This document shows, one piece after another, positions 16,119-24,991 of a stretch of 64,000 nucleotides of DNA (position 1 is its first letter; each line of letters begins with the position of its first letter). A program made the position numbers and the translations under genes. The notes under the pieces were generated by a model. It made no database searches, was not told the DNA's origin, and saw only the letters and a program-made list of their open reading frames with translations. The DNA is taken from the NCBI GenBank assembly GCA_910578085.1, contig CAJTPM010000002.1, positions 62,001-126,000 on the forward strand, written 5' to 3'. This DNA comes from an uncultured Lachnospiraceae bacterium (lineage in GTDB: Bacteria; Bacillota; Clostridia; Lachnospirales; Lachnospiraceae).

Positions 16119-16143
16119 TTACATTTTGGTAATGAAAATGTAA
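16119..16143 (+). promoter_or_regulatory. Perfect 9-bp inverted repeat, likely BceR operator
   Basis: TTACATTTT and AAAATGTAA are perfect inverted 9-mers separated by seven bases, 85 bases ahead of the transporter start. Bce-type regulators activate their transporter operon from an inverted repeat at this place, so this is the probable target of the upstream response regulator. Confidence 0.55.
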
Positions 16144-16228
16144 TCTAAAATAATGGCAGGCTTCCAATCGGTATGGTAGATTAGGGTTGCAATAGGGATT
16201 ACCCTTTTGGAAAGGAGACCAACAAACG

Positions 16229-16999
16229 ATGAACGATGCAATCTTACAGGTGGATGATATCCAAAAGTATTACGGCAACAAGGGTAGCCTGACAAAAGCC
16301 GTAGACCATATTTCCTTTCAGGTCTGCAAAGGTGAGTTTTTGGGCATTATGGGGGCTTCCGGCTCCGGAAAGACGACGCTTCTCAACTGTATCTCCACGA
16401 TCGATACGGTGACAAGCGGGCATATTTTTGTAGACGGGAAAGACATCACCGCCTTACACGGCTCACAGCTTGCGGATTTCCGCGGGAAGAAGCTGGGCTT
16501 TATTTTTCAGGATTTTAACCTTCTGGACACGCTGAACGCTTATGAAAATATCTCCCTCTCGTTATCTATCGCAGGGGTAAAGCCGGCAAAGATCAGAAGA
16601 AAAGTGAGCCGGATTGCAGAAGCACTTGGAATCTGCGAGGTGCTGGATAAATACCCTTACCAGATGTCGGGCGGACAGCAGCAGCGAGTGGCGGCGGCAA
16701 GGGCAATGGTGACAGACCCCGCAATGATTCTGGCCGATGAACCAACCGGTGCCTTGGATTCCAATTCCTCCCGGATGCTGCTTGGCATGCTGACGGAGCT
16801 GAATGAAGGCCTTGACGCAACGATCCTCATGGTGACACATGACGCCTTTTCTGCAAGCTACTGCCGCCGCATCCTGTTTATAAAGGATGGGAAAATCTTT
16901 CAGGAGCTGAACCGCGGCGCTGACAGCCGGAAAGAGTTTTTTGCAAAGATTCTGGAGGTAGTTTCCGTTTTGGGAGGTGAGCAGAATGACCTCTTGTAA
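16229..16999 (+). CDS. ABC transporter ATP-binding protein, BceA-like
   Basis: A 256-residue MacB/BceA-type ATPase. Walker A GASGSGKTT (42–50), Q-loop IFQDFNLLDTLNAYENI, signature MSGGQQQRVAAARAM and Walker B MILADEPTGALD are all intact, and the switch histidine is in MVTHDAF. It powers the FtsX-like permease encoded next, which overlaps it by 14 bases. In Bce systems this pair both removes the drug from its lipid target and serves as the sensor for the kinase. AAAGGAGA precedes the start. Confidence 0.93.
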   Translation: MNDAILQVDDIQKYYGNKGSLTKAVDHISFQVCKGEFLGIMGASGSGKTTLLNCISTIDTVTSGHIFVDGKDITALHGSQLADFRGKKLGFIFQDFNLLDTLNAYENISLSLSIAGVKPAKIRRKVSRIAEALGICEVLDKYPYQMSGGQQQRVAAARAMVTDPAMILADEPTGALDSNSSRMLLGMLTELNEGLDATILMVTHDAFSASYCRRILFIKDGKIFQELNRGADSRKEFFAKILEVVSVLGGEQNDLL

Positions 17000-19028
17000 A
17001 CTGATCATGAAAAATGTGGGGAAAAATATCCGGGATTACCTGGTCTACTTTTTGACCCTTATGATCTCGGCGAGCGTTTTTTACGCATTTAATTCTATTT
17101 CAGACCAGCCGGCTTTTTCAGAAATGGGCATGACAAAAACGCTTCTTTATGACCAGCTCGGCATCCTGCTTTCTACCCTGACGGTGCTGATTGTCGTTGT
17201 CCTTGCGTTTCTGATCATTTATGCGAATCAGTTTTTATTAAAGCGGAGGAAAAAAGAACTGGGTATCTATATGGTGCTTGGCATGAAAAAGGGACGTATT
17301 TCCCGGATATTCGCAGGGGAAACGCTGTGTGTCGGGATGCTTGCACTGGTGACAGGCTTATGTCTTGGCTTTGCCTTGTCGCAGGGAATCTCCTTAGTCG
17401 CCTTAAAGCTGTTTGCCATTGAGATTTCAAAGTTTCAGCTTGTCTTTTCCGTGGGGGCTTTCAGGAAGACTGCGTTCTGTTTTGCGGTCATTTTTCTGCT
17501 TGTCATGGTCTTTAATGTGCGGTCTGTTTCCAGTGTGCAGCTGATTGACCTTTTGACAGCCGGCAGAAAAAATGAAACGTCACAGGGCCGGAGCCGCTTT
17601 TTGCCCGTGCTGCTGCTCTTTGTTTCTTTGGTGTGTATTCTGTCTGCCGGGACGATGTTCTACAAAAATGGTATATTGCCCTCACGGGAGAACCACTCTT
17701 TTCAGACGGCGGGAATCCTGCTTGTAACAGGAACATTCCTCTTTTTTTATTCCCTGTCTACCGTGCTTGTCCGGATACTCCGGGCAAACAGCAATGTTTA
17801 TCTTAGGGGGCTGAACACATTCCTTGTCCGTCAGGTTGGCAGTAAGATGCGCACGAATTATTTTATTATGACGATTGTCTGCGGACTGCTCACAGTAACA
17901 ATCTGTGCGGTATCAGTTGGCGTAAGTACCGCACTTGCCATGAATGGGCTTTCAAAATCTGCCACACCCTACGACCTGAATGTGCTGTCAGATGTGAGCA
18001 TGGACGGGGATGGCAGCATATCGGAATATCTTATATCCAGAGATGCCGATCTATCGGGCTTTGCGGAAAATATGGAGCAGATCAGTATTTATGAGGCAGA
18101 TTTTACTTACGGCAGCCTGTTTGCAGGCCAGAATGTTAAGCTGTGGCCCATTGACGAAGGAATCTTAGAAAGTGGTGTATCTGTGCTGGGTGTCTCGGAT
18201 TTTAACCGTGCCCTGGTAATGCAGGGGAAAGAGCCTGTCATACTGGCTGAAAATGAGTATCTGCTGAACTGCAATTACAAGGGAACTTTTCAGTATGTGG
18301 AAAAAGCACTGGAAAACCATGCAGATTTCGTGCTGGCTGGAATTCCTCTGCAAAGGGCGTCTGATACGGTTTTAGAGGAGACCTATTTTATGACTTCTGT
18401 CGGGAACAATGACCGGGGGACACTGGTTGTTCCGGATGCGGTTGCCCGCAGCCTTACGAAAGATGTCAATGTACTTCTGGTGAGGTACCGGCCAGATGCT
18501 GATTCGGATGCTGTTTTGCAGAAAATGATCCCGATTGGGCTGGATGATACCTGCGGTTACCGTTATGCGGAAAAGAACATGATGTACGATATGTTCTATG
18601 GATTAAATGCACTGGTTTCATTCCTCTGTTGCTATATCGGCCTGATATTTTTGCTGATCTGCGCCGCACTGCTGGCTTTGAAACAGCTTACAGAGACAAC
18701 GGATAATATTTACCGCTATGGACTGCTTAGGAAGCTGGGGGCTGGAAAGAAACAGGTTAACCGTACCCTGTTATTCCAGACAGCTATTTTTTTTGCAGCC
18801 CCGCTTGCTGTCGCCGGTATTCATTCTACTGTCCTGATGGGGAAAGCAATGGAGATTGTAGAGGAATTTATGAATATCCATATTTCAACCAATATGGTTT
18901 TCACAGTTGTGATATTCCTTATGGTGTATGGAAGCTATTTTATTGCCACCTATCTGTCCTGCAGGCGGATGGTGGCAGAACACTGTGCATCCCGATGGAC
19001 ATATGCAAGTTCCGCCAAGGGGCGCTGA
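16986..19028 (+). CDS. FtsX-like ABC transporter permease, BceB-like
   Basis: A 680-residue permease with the ten-helix layout of BceB: helix 1 (LVYFLTLMISASVFYAF), an early FtsX core (VLAFLIIYANQFLLKRRKKE, then LGIYMVLGMKKGRI), a large extracellular domain at about residues 320–530, and a second helix group at the end. ATG 16986 is chosen because GGGAGG lies nine bases upstream; an in-frame GTG at 16977 overlaps that site. The extracellular domain is what binds peptide antibiotics or their lipid II complexes in this family. The drug is not predictable from sequence. Confidence 0.92.
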   Translation: MTSCKLIMKNVGKNIRDYLVYFLTLMISASVFYAFNSISDQPAFSEMGMTKTLLYDQLGILLSTLTVLIVVVLAFLIIYANQFLLKRRKKELGIYMVLGMKKGRISRIFAGETLCVGMLALVTGLCLGFALSQGISLVALKLFAIEISKFQLVFSVGAFRKTAFCFAVIFLLVMVFNVRSVSSVQLIDLLTAGRKNETSQGRSRFLPVLLLFVSLVCILSAGTMFYKNGILPSRENHSFQTAGILLVTGTFLFFYSLSTVLVRILRANSNVYLRGLNTFLVRQVGSKMRTNYFIMTIVCGLLTVTICAVSVGVSTALAMNGLSKSATPYDLNVLSDVSMDGDGSISEYLISRDADLSGFAENMEQISIYEADFTYGSLFAGQNVKLWPIDEGILESGVSVLGVSDFNRALVMQGKEPVILAENEYLLNCNYKGTFQYVEKALENHADFVLAGIPLQRASDTVLEETYFMTSVGNNDRGTLVVPDAVARSLTKDVNVLLVRYRPDADSDAVLQKMIPIGLDDTCGYRYAEKNMMYDMFYGLNALVSFLCCYIGLIFLLICAALLALKQLTETTDNIYRYGLLRKLGAGKKQVNRTLLFQTAIFFAAPLAVAGIHSTVLMGKAMEIVEEFMNIHISTNMVFTVVIFLMVYGSYFIATYLSCRRMVAEHCASRWTYASSAKGR

Positions 19029-19160
19029 GAAAGCCGGTAAATGCACATCAGATAAGCAGGATAGACTTTTCGCCGGAAGTGATAAAGTAAGTGCTTTTGT
19101 TACAGATTTACTCAACGAATATTATGTTCTGACGAAAAAAATGCGCCATCGATAACACAG

Positions 19161-19358
19161 TTGACAGCAACAGTGTTAAAAGAAGTGGAAGAGTATTTGA
19201 AAGATAAGGATGTTAATGGCCCCTTTGACCTGAATTCCGCATCGAAAACATATAAGAATATCGATATGGTTTGCGGTAAAAAACCCAGTGCTGTAAGGGC
19301 ATCTATCGGAAGGAGCTTTGGAAACAAAAATTGGAAAAGCACCCTTTACAAATGTTAG
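19161..19358 (+). pseudogene. Fragment of an unidentified gene
   Basis: A start-less frame reading VLKEVEEYLKDKDVNGPFDL, then SASKTYKNIDMVCGKKPSAV. Coding-like sequence in another frame precedes it (FVTDLLNEYYVLTKKMRHR, ending 19155). Together they look like a broken gene. The rest of 19029–19817 holds no intact gene. Confidence 0.3.
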
Positions 19359-19442
19359 AAAATGTATTGTGAACGGGGTTCAAAAGACGTCGGTCAACCA
19401 TGCGCTAATGTATGAGAAATTTTAAAGGAGGAGCGACAATCA

Positions 19443-19526
19443 ATGCGAGAAGAACTCGAATTAAGATTACAGGAAGAGTTTCCCTTTATGAAACAAGATC
19501 GGAAAGAAAGCGAGCGGTCTGCCTAA
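19443..19526 (+). pseudogene. Truncated gene start
   Basis: AAAGGAGG at a good distance precedes ATG 19443, but the frame ends after 27 codons (EELELRLQEEFPFMKQDRKE). The strong ribosome binding site and early stop suggest the front of a gene whose body has been deleted. Confidence 0.35.
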
Positions 19527-19817
19527 TCTCAGAAACAGCTTGGAAAGCGGGAAATCAGAGATAATATATACAAACGGCGGACCACGTTTGTGCCGCACAT
19601 ACTCCCTCAGCTCTTTCATCTATATGGGGCACAGAAAGTTTCATGGTGAATGGAAATAGGAAATTGGCACATGCTATTCAAAAAATCAGTTCTGGCGTTT
19701 CGGGGCATTATCATGCGGGGACGGGAAGGAACGGAGGCAGGAGAATGGGATCTGTCTGGATGAATGGAAGTGAGATTAGAAAACGGAAGGAAAAGTGGCA
19801 TGGGGAGGAGTGAAGGG

Positions 19818-20675
19818 ATGATTTTGGGAAAAAGGGGATGGTTCTATGGGTGGTATTTCAAATGTCAGTCCGATACGCAGACACTTGCGGTGATACCGGC
19901 GGTCCATCAGACAGGGAGGAAAAAGACCTGTTCCGTGCAGATTATCACGAAAGAGCAGTCGTGGACGGTTTCTTTTCCCGGGGAAGCATTCCGGCAAAGA
20001 GGCGGGATTACCGCTATTGGCAAGAACCGGTTCGGGAAGAGAGGAATACGTCTGACGGTATGCGAACCAGGACTGAAAGCAGAGGGAAAGCTTGCGTTCG
20101 GCAATCTTTTTCCTTTAAGATACAATATCATGGGACCGTTTGTGCTTGTCCCGTTTTTGGAATGTCGTCACAGTATACGGAGCATGAAACACAGGGTATG
20201 GGGAAACGTGTCTGTCAATGGGAAGACTTTTTCTTTTAATGGTGCGGAAGGCTATTGGGAGGGAGACAGGGGGCGGTCGTTTCCAAGGGAATACGTCTGG
20301 ACACAGTGCAGTTTCCCCGAGGGCGCGCTCATGCTGTCTGTGGCTGATATTCCGATAGTCGGTTTTCATTTTCGGGGATCGATTGGAGTTGTGGTCTTGG
20401 ATGGCAGGGAATACAGGTTTGCCACCTATCTGGGCGCAAAGACATCTGAAATCGGGAATGGGAGGGTGAAAGTATTGCAGGGCCGCATGGAACTGGAGGC
20501 AGAACTTCTGGAGAAAACCGGGAAACCGTTAAGGGCACCGGCGCAGGGAGAAATGGCGAGGACGATCCATGAAAGTGCAGCCTGCAGGGCAAGATATCGT
20601 TTTCGGAAAAATGGCAGGACGCTTCTGGCCTTTGAGACAGACAGGGCGTCTTTTGAGTATGAATATAGGATATAG
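19818..20675 (+). CDS. Tocopherol cyclase-like/carotenoid hydratase-like protein
   Basis: A protein of about 285 residues resembling the tocopherol cyclase family. It has GWFYGWYFKCQ at the N-terminus, the central motif GYWEGDRGRSFPREYVWTQC and a second strand-rich half. Bacterial members in gut Clostridia have no known substrate; the plant enzyme cyclises prenylated quinols. ATG 19818 is chosen because GGGGAGGAG precedes it and the family start (GWYFK) follows; ATG 19764 is also in frame. A flavoprotein of the geranylgeranyl reductase type lies 5.6 kb upstream, which may or may not be related. It is the first intact gene of the 20–26 kb block. Confidence 0.7.
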   Translation: MILGKRGWFYGWYFKCQSDTQTLAVIPAVHQTGRKKTCSVQIITKEQSWTVSFPGEAFRQRGGITAIGKNRFGKRGIRLTVCEPGLKAEGKLAFGNLFPLRYNIMGPFVLVPFLECRHSIRSMKHRVWGNVSVNGKTFSFNGAEGYWEGDRGRSFPREYVWTQCSFPEGALMLSVADIPIVGFHFRGSIGVVVLDGREYRFATYLGAKTSEIGNGRVKVLQGRMELEAELLEKTGKPLRAPAQGEMARTIHESAACRARYRFRKNGRTLLAFETDRASFEYEYRI

Positions 20676-20836
20676 AGATTCTCGGGCTGCGATCCACCGA
20701 TAGCATGACCGCTGTGTCCAATACACGAAAGAGGCAGCGCAGGTCTATCTGCGGTTAGCTTTTGTGCGCCCCGATGTCGGACGAATGGCGAAAAACTTTA
20801 GACCTGTTTTTGAATTTTCTGTACTGCGTTTCTGCC

Positions 20837-20868
20837 TTTCGTTCCCGAAAAGTGGTCGTTTCGTTCCC
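20837..20868 (+). promoter_or_regulatory. Paired TTTCGTTCCC boxes, likely LytTR-regulator binding site
   Basis: TTTCGTTCCC occurs at 20837–20846 and again, identically, at 20859–20868. The 22-base start-to-start spacing puts both on one face of the helix, the arrangement bound by LytTR response regulators. A broken response-regulator gene follows about 90 bases downstream. Confidence 0.55.
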
Positions 20869-20957
20869 TATGCCTGAAAAACGGGAAATTCCTGCCGATA
20901 TAAAAAGATAGATAGCTATCTTTAAGTGAATGCCTATATGGATTGAGGTGATAGATT

Positions 20958-21098
20958 TTGGATATTGCAGTTGTGGATGGCGGGAAAGCGATCAGGGAGC
21001 ATATATGCGTAGTGGAGGAACGGTAGCCGGAAAGCCGCATAGAAGCCTATGCCAATGGCAAGGAACTGCTCGCATCGGGGAAGCGGTTTGACATCATT
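20958..21098 (+). pseudogene. Remnant of a LytTR-type response regulator gene
   Basis: Opens TTG behind GAGGTG and reads DIAVVDGGKAIREHICVVEE. A TAG at 21023–21025 interrupts it, then PESRIEAYANGKELLASGKR and FDII follow in the same frame. This is the front of a receiver domain (the acidic pair near the start is partly lost: VDGG for VDDG). It stops before the phosphoacceptor Asp, and the next gene begins. Receiver, nonsense codon and truncation make it a clear pseudogene. Confidence 0.7.
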
Positions 21099-21142
21099 AA
21101 CTGGTGCGCAGGGCGCTTATGTTCATGAAAGGAGAGAGGAAG

Positions 21143-21841
21143 ATGGATTTCGGAGTGACAGGTAAATTGGGAGGGTACTACCTGGTGGAGCAGTACCGGA
21201 AGAATGTGGCGGCTGATAAGAATGGAGGCGCGAGTTTTGTGGAGCTTGCGGCGGCAAAGGCGGCGGGGAAAACAGAGAATGTAAGTTTTAAGGAAATGCT
21301 GAAATCAAAGTATCCGGAAGCATATTACAATGTCATGGATACATCCAAGATTGATGGTTTCTTATGGGGGAGGAATGATTATCCTTGGGATAAGTATTTC
21401 AGCAATAATGTGGATGATTCTGTCCTGAACTGGAAACCGTCGGGAGCTGAACCCGATATGCAGAGCCCGGCAGTCCGCGCCAAAATGAATGCGATGCTTG
21501 GCAAGATTTCTGTGGTCATACCGCCGGCACTGGAAGAAAGAATGAAAAATAATACGGAACTTACACAAAAAGTAATGGAACGGATGGATAGTTTTTTATT
21601 ATCTAATTCTACTCCCGGTGAGAATGAAGGTTTTCTGATGACATTTGATGAAAATGGAGAAATCAACCATGCCTGTGTGGTGGGAGAACTGAAATTTACT
21701 GTTTCTTCATCAGAATTTGTTGAAGCCCGCAGAGCAAGGGAAGCAAAACACGCAGAATATGAAAGGCTGGCGGAAGAAGCTGCCCTAAAACGCAGGCTGA
21801 TGGAGCTGGAAGATGCCTATATGCTTGGGAGCAGGGGTTAA
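21143..21841 (+). CDS. Unknown-function protein, paralogue of the 22.2-kb gene (DUF6033-like)
   Basis: A 232-residue protein starting MDFGVTGKLGGYY at ATG 21143, with GGAGAGAGG upstream; the longer frame start at 21104 lacks such a site. It shares a core with the protein at 22245: VVIPPALEERMKNN corresponds to IVIAPNILEKMANN, and DENGEINHACVVGELK to DEKGVGYVYVTGDLK. The C-terminus is a charged coiled-coil-like helix (REAKHAEYERLAEEAALKRR). No signal peptide or membrane segment. From memory the pattern resembles DUF6033 proteins of Lachnospiraceae; this was not checked. First gene after the LytTR boxes. Confidence 0.65.
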   Translation: MDFGVTGKLGGYYLVEQYRKNVAADKNGGASFVELAAAKAAGKTENVSFKEMLKSKYPEAYYNVMDTSKIDGFLWGRNDYPWDKYFSNNVDDSVLNWKPSGAEPDMQSPAVRAKMNAMLGKISVVIPPALEERMKNNTELTQKVMERMDSFLLSNSTPGENEGFLMTFDENGEINHACVVGELKFTVSSSEFVEARRAREAKHAEYERLAEEAALKRRLMELEDAYMLGSRG

Positions 21842-21962
21842 CAACATAGCGGTTTCATCGCTTTTATCAAGGATGAATGGTAGCAAAGCAAACATGAATA
21901 TGCCTTTCGTCGGGGCAAAGCGATCCGGTGTGGGCGGCAGGGATACGCTGGAAGATTAGATT

Positions 21963-22220
21963 ATGGGACATAGGAAAGTAGCCAGTGCCGTGAAAGAAAG
22001 GGTGCCCGGTTGGACGCATGGCAAACCGATTCCGTCTGATGTACTGGATGAGATTTTTGCAGACGAGAGCATCATGTCAATGCATGAGAATGAGGGAGAA
22101 ACAGCCAGATGCAGAAGCCTATATCACGATCCGGTCTTTCCGGGCAAAGAATATGTATTTTATTTGGACTGCATTATAAAAGGCAATAGATTTACATTGT
22201 CGGTCATGGTAAAAAGTTAA
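21963..22220 (+). CDS. Small hypothetical protein
   Basis: An 85-residue frame (VPGWTHGKPIPSDVLDEIFA, then EYVFYLDCIIKGNRFTLSVM) without a clear ribosome binding site. Composition is coding-like. It lies between the two paralogues at 21.1 and 22.2 kb and could be a decayed gene. Confidence 0.35.
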   Translation: MGHRKVASAVKERVPGWTHGKPIPSDVLDEIFADESIMSMHENEGETARCRSLYHDPVFPGKEYVFYLDCIIKGNRFTLSVMVKS

Positions 22221-22244
22221 TCATCAGGAAGGAGAAGAATTATT

Positions 22245-22988
22245 ATGAGTATTTTAGGAGTAGATGATATGTTGGCGGCATATCAGTATGCGAATAAGGT
22301 GCAGAAAAATAATGCCACAGGGAAAAGCAGTTTTGCGGACACCGTAAAGCAGACCGCAGAAAATAGTTCCGCATCGCGGGAGGAGCAGTATGTGGAGTAT
22401 CTGAAACAGCGGTATGGAGCAAATGTGATGGTGAAAAATATCGGTAAGGACCAAAGGAGTATTGACAACTTTGGCGGAAGCATAGCGGGGTATAACAATA
22501 TTGTAATCGCCCCCAATATTTTAGAAAAGATGGCAAACAACCCGGAGAAAGCAGCCCATTATGAAAAAATAATCCAGAAAGGGATCAATGACCTTCCAAG
22601 ATGTAAGGCAGAAATGTCAATGAATGGATTCGAGATGTCTTCTTATGCCGTGAGTATTGATGAAAAAGGTGTGGGGTATGTATATGTGACCGGAGACCTG
22701 AAACCGGAAGTGCGGGCAAAGATTGAAGCAAAGGTGAGAGCAGAACAGGCGGCAAAACGGGCAAGACGGGTGCGGTATCAGGAGCTTACCGAGGAAGCAG
22801 CGGCGGAGCGCAGAGAACAGACAGAGCTGCAATATCATAAACAGCTTATGGAAGACGCTTTGAAAAAAAGTGATCTCGATACGACCGTAAACTATCATTT
22901 CATCAGTCGGTCACAGGTGTCGGCGGTGGCAATGGCTTATGAAAGTGCGATTGGTGCATACAGCAGTAATGTGTTGGGAAATACCTGA
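22245..22988 (+). CDS. Unknown-function protein (DUF6033-like)
   Basis: A 247-residue protein starting MSILGVDDMLAAYQYANKVQ, with AAGGAG about 12 bases upstream. The middle carries MVKNIGKDQRSIDNFGGSI and IVIAPNILEKMANNPEKAAH; the C-terminal third is a highly charged helix (AKVRAEQAAKRARRVRYQEL) likely to form a coiled coil. Paralogue of the 21.1-kb protein. No signal peptide, membrane segment or catalytic motif. Co-directional with the four M-x-(V/I)-N-G-I proteins that follow, and probably part of the same system. Confidence 0.65.
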   Translation: MSILGVDDMLAAYQYANKVQKNNATGKSSFADTVKQTAENSSASREEQYVEYLKQRYGANVMVKNIGKDQRSIDNFGGSIAGYNNIVIAPNILEKMANNPEKAAHYEKIIQKGINDLPRCKAEMSMNGFEMSSYAVSIDEKGVGYVYVTGDLKPEVRAKIEAKVRAEQAAKRARRVRYQELTEEAAAERREQTELQYHKQLMEDALKKSDLDTTVNYHFISRSQVSAVAMAYESAIGAYSSNVLGNT

Positions 22989-23028
22989 TAGCTGTACTAA
23001 TTTTATAAAATTTGAAGTAAAACAGGAT

Positions 23029-23083
23029 ATGCCCGGACTTACCATAAGGGGGCATGGGCGGTTCTGAATGACAGAGGGGCCGC
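23029..23083 (+). ncRNA. Conserved hairpin leader, copy 1
   Basis: Hairpin 1: ATGCCC (23029–23034) and GGGCAT (23050–23055) around the 15-base loop GGACTTACCATAAGG. Hairpin 2: GCGGTTCTG (23058–23066) and the CAG…GGCCGC strand to 23083. It ends about 30 bases before the start of the next gene. Copies 2 and 3 have the same loop and different but still complementary stems. Confidence 0.65.
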
Positions 23084-23113
23084 AGGTAAAATTTTTAAGG
23101 AGGAAAGGTGTCA

Positions 23114-23656
23114 ATGAATGTAAACGGAATAAACAATGGTTCTTATATGCCCGTTCAAAAAAGGGAAAGCCCTAAAACGAGAAACATGGCACCCGGTTTT
23201 CAGAACAGCTTTAACGGAGTACATACTCTTGTAATGGGCGGCCTGTGTTCAAGGGGATTGGCCGATGGCGGCTGTGTCACAGTTTATAAGGCAGAGGGGT
23301 ATAGTGCTGAAAATCCAATCATGCGGGTTGTCACCAGGGCGGCGGACGGACGCGAGTATGAGCAGTTGGTAGACCCGGCAAAGGTGAACCCGGCAAGTGC
23401 CACAAGAACGGAAATAGACGCGCTGGCAGCATACATGGTGGATGAGAAAAAACTGGACAGCATATCTGCACTAAGGGTAGGGGCAGGGGCGGAAAAGGGG
23501 ACGGAGAGTTTTTCCACCGCTTTTGCTGAAAAGAAAAATTTCTATGCCATTGCGGAAGAAATGATGAAGATGCAGTATGAATGCCACAATCTTGCGGGCT
23601 ATGCATCGTATCAGAAAATTCTAAGTGCATTTGATGCGTTTATGGATAAAGGCTGA
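23114..23656 (+). CDS. NGI-motif protein 1 (unknown function)
   Basis: A 180-residue protein starting MNVNGINNGSYMPVQKRE. ATG 23114 is chosen because it gives the shared M-x-(V/I)-N-G-I start; an in-frame GTG lies six bases upstream, and AAGGAGG serves either. The N-terminal 40 residues are Asn/Ser/Gly-rich and probably disordered. The rest is a folded alpha/beta domain (AADGREYEQLVDPAKVNPAS, then AAYMVDEKKLDSISALRVGA). No hydrophobic signal peptide. It follows hairpin leader copy 1. Confidence 0.65.
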   Translation: MNVNGINNGSYMPVQKRESPKTRNMAPGFQNSFNGVHTLVMGGLCSRGLADGGCVTVYKAEGYSAENPIMRVVTRAADGREYEQLVDPAKVNPASATRTEIDALAAYMVDEKKLDSISALRVGAGAEKGTESFSTAFAEKKNFYAIAEEMMKMQYECHNLAGYASYQKILSAFDAFMDKG

Positions 23657-23658
23657 AA

Positions 23659-23744
23659 CCGGGCAGCACACTGGATATACAGATATAATCTTTACACCTT
23701 ATTCCGCAGAGGCGCATAATGCTTTACCTCTGCGGTCTGCCCGG
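23659..23744 (+). other. Nested hairpin structure between NGI genes
   Basis: CCGGGCAG (23659–23666) pairs with CTGCCCGG (23737–23744) and encloses a perfect 9-bp hairpin, CCGCAGAGG (23704–23712) with CCTCTGCGG (23727–23735). No T-run follows, so it is not a standard terminator; it could stabilise or process the transcript. Confidence 0.55.
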
Positions 23745-23777
23745 AGGCGAGGAGGAGTGTATTTATAAGGCAATAAA

Positions 23778-23832
23778 CCGCTTGGACTTATTACGAGGGA
23801 GCGGAAGCGGCTCTGAACGACAGAGGGGCTGC
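23778..23832 (+). ncRNA. Conserved hairpin leader, copy 2
   Basis: Hairpin 1: CCGCTT (23778–23783) and GAGCGG (23799–23804) around the 15-base loop GGACTTATTACGAGG. Hairpin 2: GCGGCTCTG, loop AACGA, CAGAGGGGCTGC to 23832. It ends 37 bases before the next start codon, with AATGGAGGA between. Confidence 0.65.
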
Positions 23833-23869
23833 CATTAAAATAATTGATAACAATGGAGGATATTTGGAG

Positions 23870-24847
23870 ATGGGTGTAAATGGAATAGGAGCGGGTTATC
23901 CCGCATGGCGTGATAACGCAGACTTTGCGTCTGCGGGAAAGGCACATAGGAATGGTTCGGGAACGGGCTTCGCGGGCAGGATGGCGGATGCAGATGTGGC
24001 GGGGAGCAGTTCTTCCGAAAGAAACAGCGTAAGGATGGCAGGGCAGACTTCGGTGCTGGATGCGTACCGTGCATCGGCGGCATCCGGGGTACGCAATGCA
24101 AAGCCTGCCTATGATACATACGAATCCGAGAATTACAGGATTGTGCCGGACAACGAGGCGGGGTGTTTTGATATTTACAATAAACAGGGCGAGCGGCTTG
24201 GTGCTTTTGATTATTCCGATACCAAGATCAGACAGGACAGTCAGACGGGAAAGCAATTCCTGATTTCGGAGCATGGGACCATGAGTTATGATGCTTTGGT
24301 ATTGGGCGGCGAGCTGAGAGACGCCCTGCAGAATGTTATGGGCGTGGAAACGCTGGAAACGGAAGAGTTGTCCGGTTTCACATTGAACACCCATCCCGGT
24401 ACGGGCATACAGTATCTGGTGCGGGATGGTGAGGAAGGCCGCGGGGGAAAAGTCCTTTTGCAGAGCGGGGCGGACAGGGAAAGATATGAGGCTCTTGCGG
24501 AGACTTACTTCAATAAATATCCCAACCTGATTCACGATAAGAACGCCGCATACATATGGGCTGATCTGGAGATAAAGGGGCTGGCGCAGCACACGAAGGA
24601 CGGCATTGTCTCTATGGGCTTTAACGGGATGTCCTATAATGACAATGCAGATTATAAGAACAACTGGAGCGTCCTGTTTTCGGAAAATACCTATAAGGCA
24701 GTTTTCGACCGGCTGCAAAACAACAGGAGCAGTATTGAAGAAATGCAGAAATTTGCCACATGGCAGGATGTGTTTAACAACATTGGCAGCCGGTATGACC
24801 GCATATGGTCTGATGAAGAAGAAAAACAGGGGTATCTAAATAACTGA
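23870..24847 (+). CDS. NGI-motif protein 2 (unknown function)
   Basis: A 325-residue protein starting MGVNGIGAGYPAWRDN; GGAGGA lies eight bases upstream of ATG 23870. About 80 N-terminal residues are Gly/Ser/Ala-rich and probably disordered. The folded part starts near YDTYESENYRIVPDNEAGCF, contains VLGGELRDALQNVMGVETLE, and ends with a Trp/Tyr-rich helical domain (NNWSVLFSENTYKAVFDRLQ). No signal peptide or membrane helix. It is the largest member of the set and follows leader copy 2. Confidence 0.65.
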   Translation: MGVNGIGAGYPAWRDNADFASAGKAHRNGSGTGFAGRMADADVAGSSSSERNSVRMAGQTSVLDAYRASAASGVRNAKPAYDTYESENYRIVPDNEAGCFDIYNKQGERLGAFDYSDTKIRQDSQTGKQFLISEHGTMSYDALVLGGELRDALQNVMGVETLETEELSGFTLNTHPGTGIQYLVRDGEEGRGGKVLLQSGADRERYEALAETYFNKYPNLIHDKNAAYIWADLEIKGLAQHTKDGIVSMGFNGMSYNDNADYKNNWSVLFSENTYKAVFDRLQNNRSSIEEMQKFATWQDVFNNIGSRYDRIWSDEEEKQGYLNN

Positions 24848-24861
24848 TTAGAATATCTCCG

Positions 24862-24886
24862 ATAAGCCACAGCCCGACAAGGTAGG
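24862..24886 (+). repeat. Shared 3' segment after NGI genes, copy 1
   Basis: ATAAGCCACAGCCC followed by (G/A)ACA(A/G)GG(T/C)AGG lies 14 bases after the stop codon. The same 25-base segment, 22 of 25 identical, follows the last NGI gene at 26334. Confidence 0.6.
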
Positions 24887-24991
24887 CTTTCGGCGGATAA
24901 AGGGCTGGAGAGAAGACAATTTCAGCAAAAGGGGGTGTTTGCCATGAAGTTTGGCAGGGGAGGCTAGGGGGTGTCTGCATGATGGCATGAA

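Noticed and set aside
23699..24718. 339-codon minus-strand frame opposite the second NGI gene
   Set aside because: The plus-strand gene has the ribosome site, the shared N-terminal motif and the leader; the antisense frame has Cys/His/Arg-rich shadow composition.
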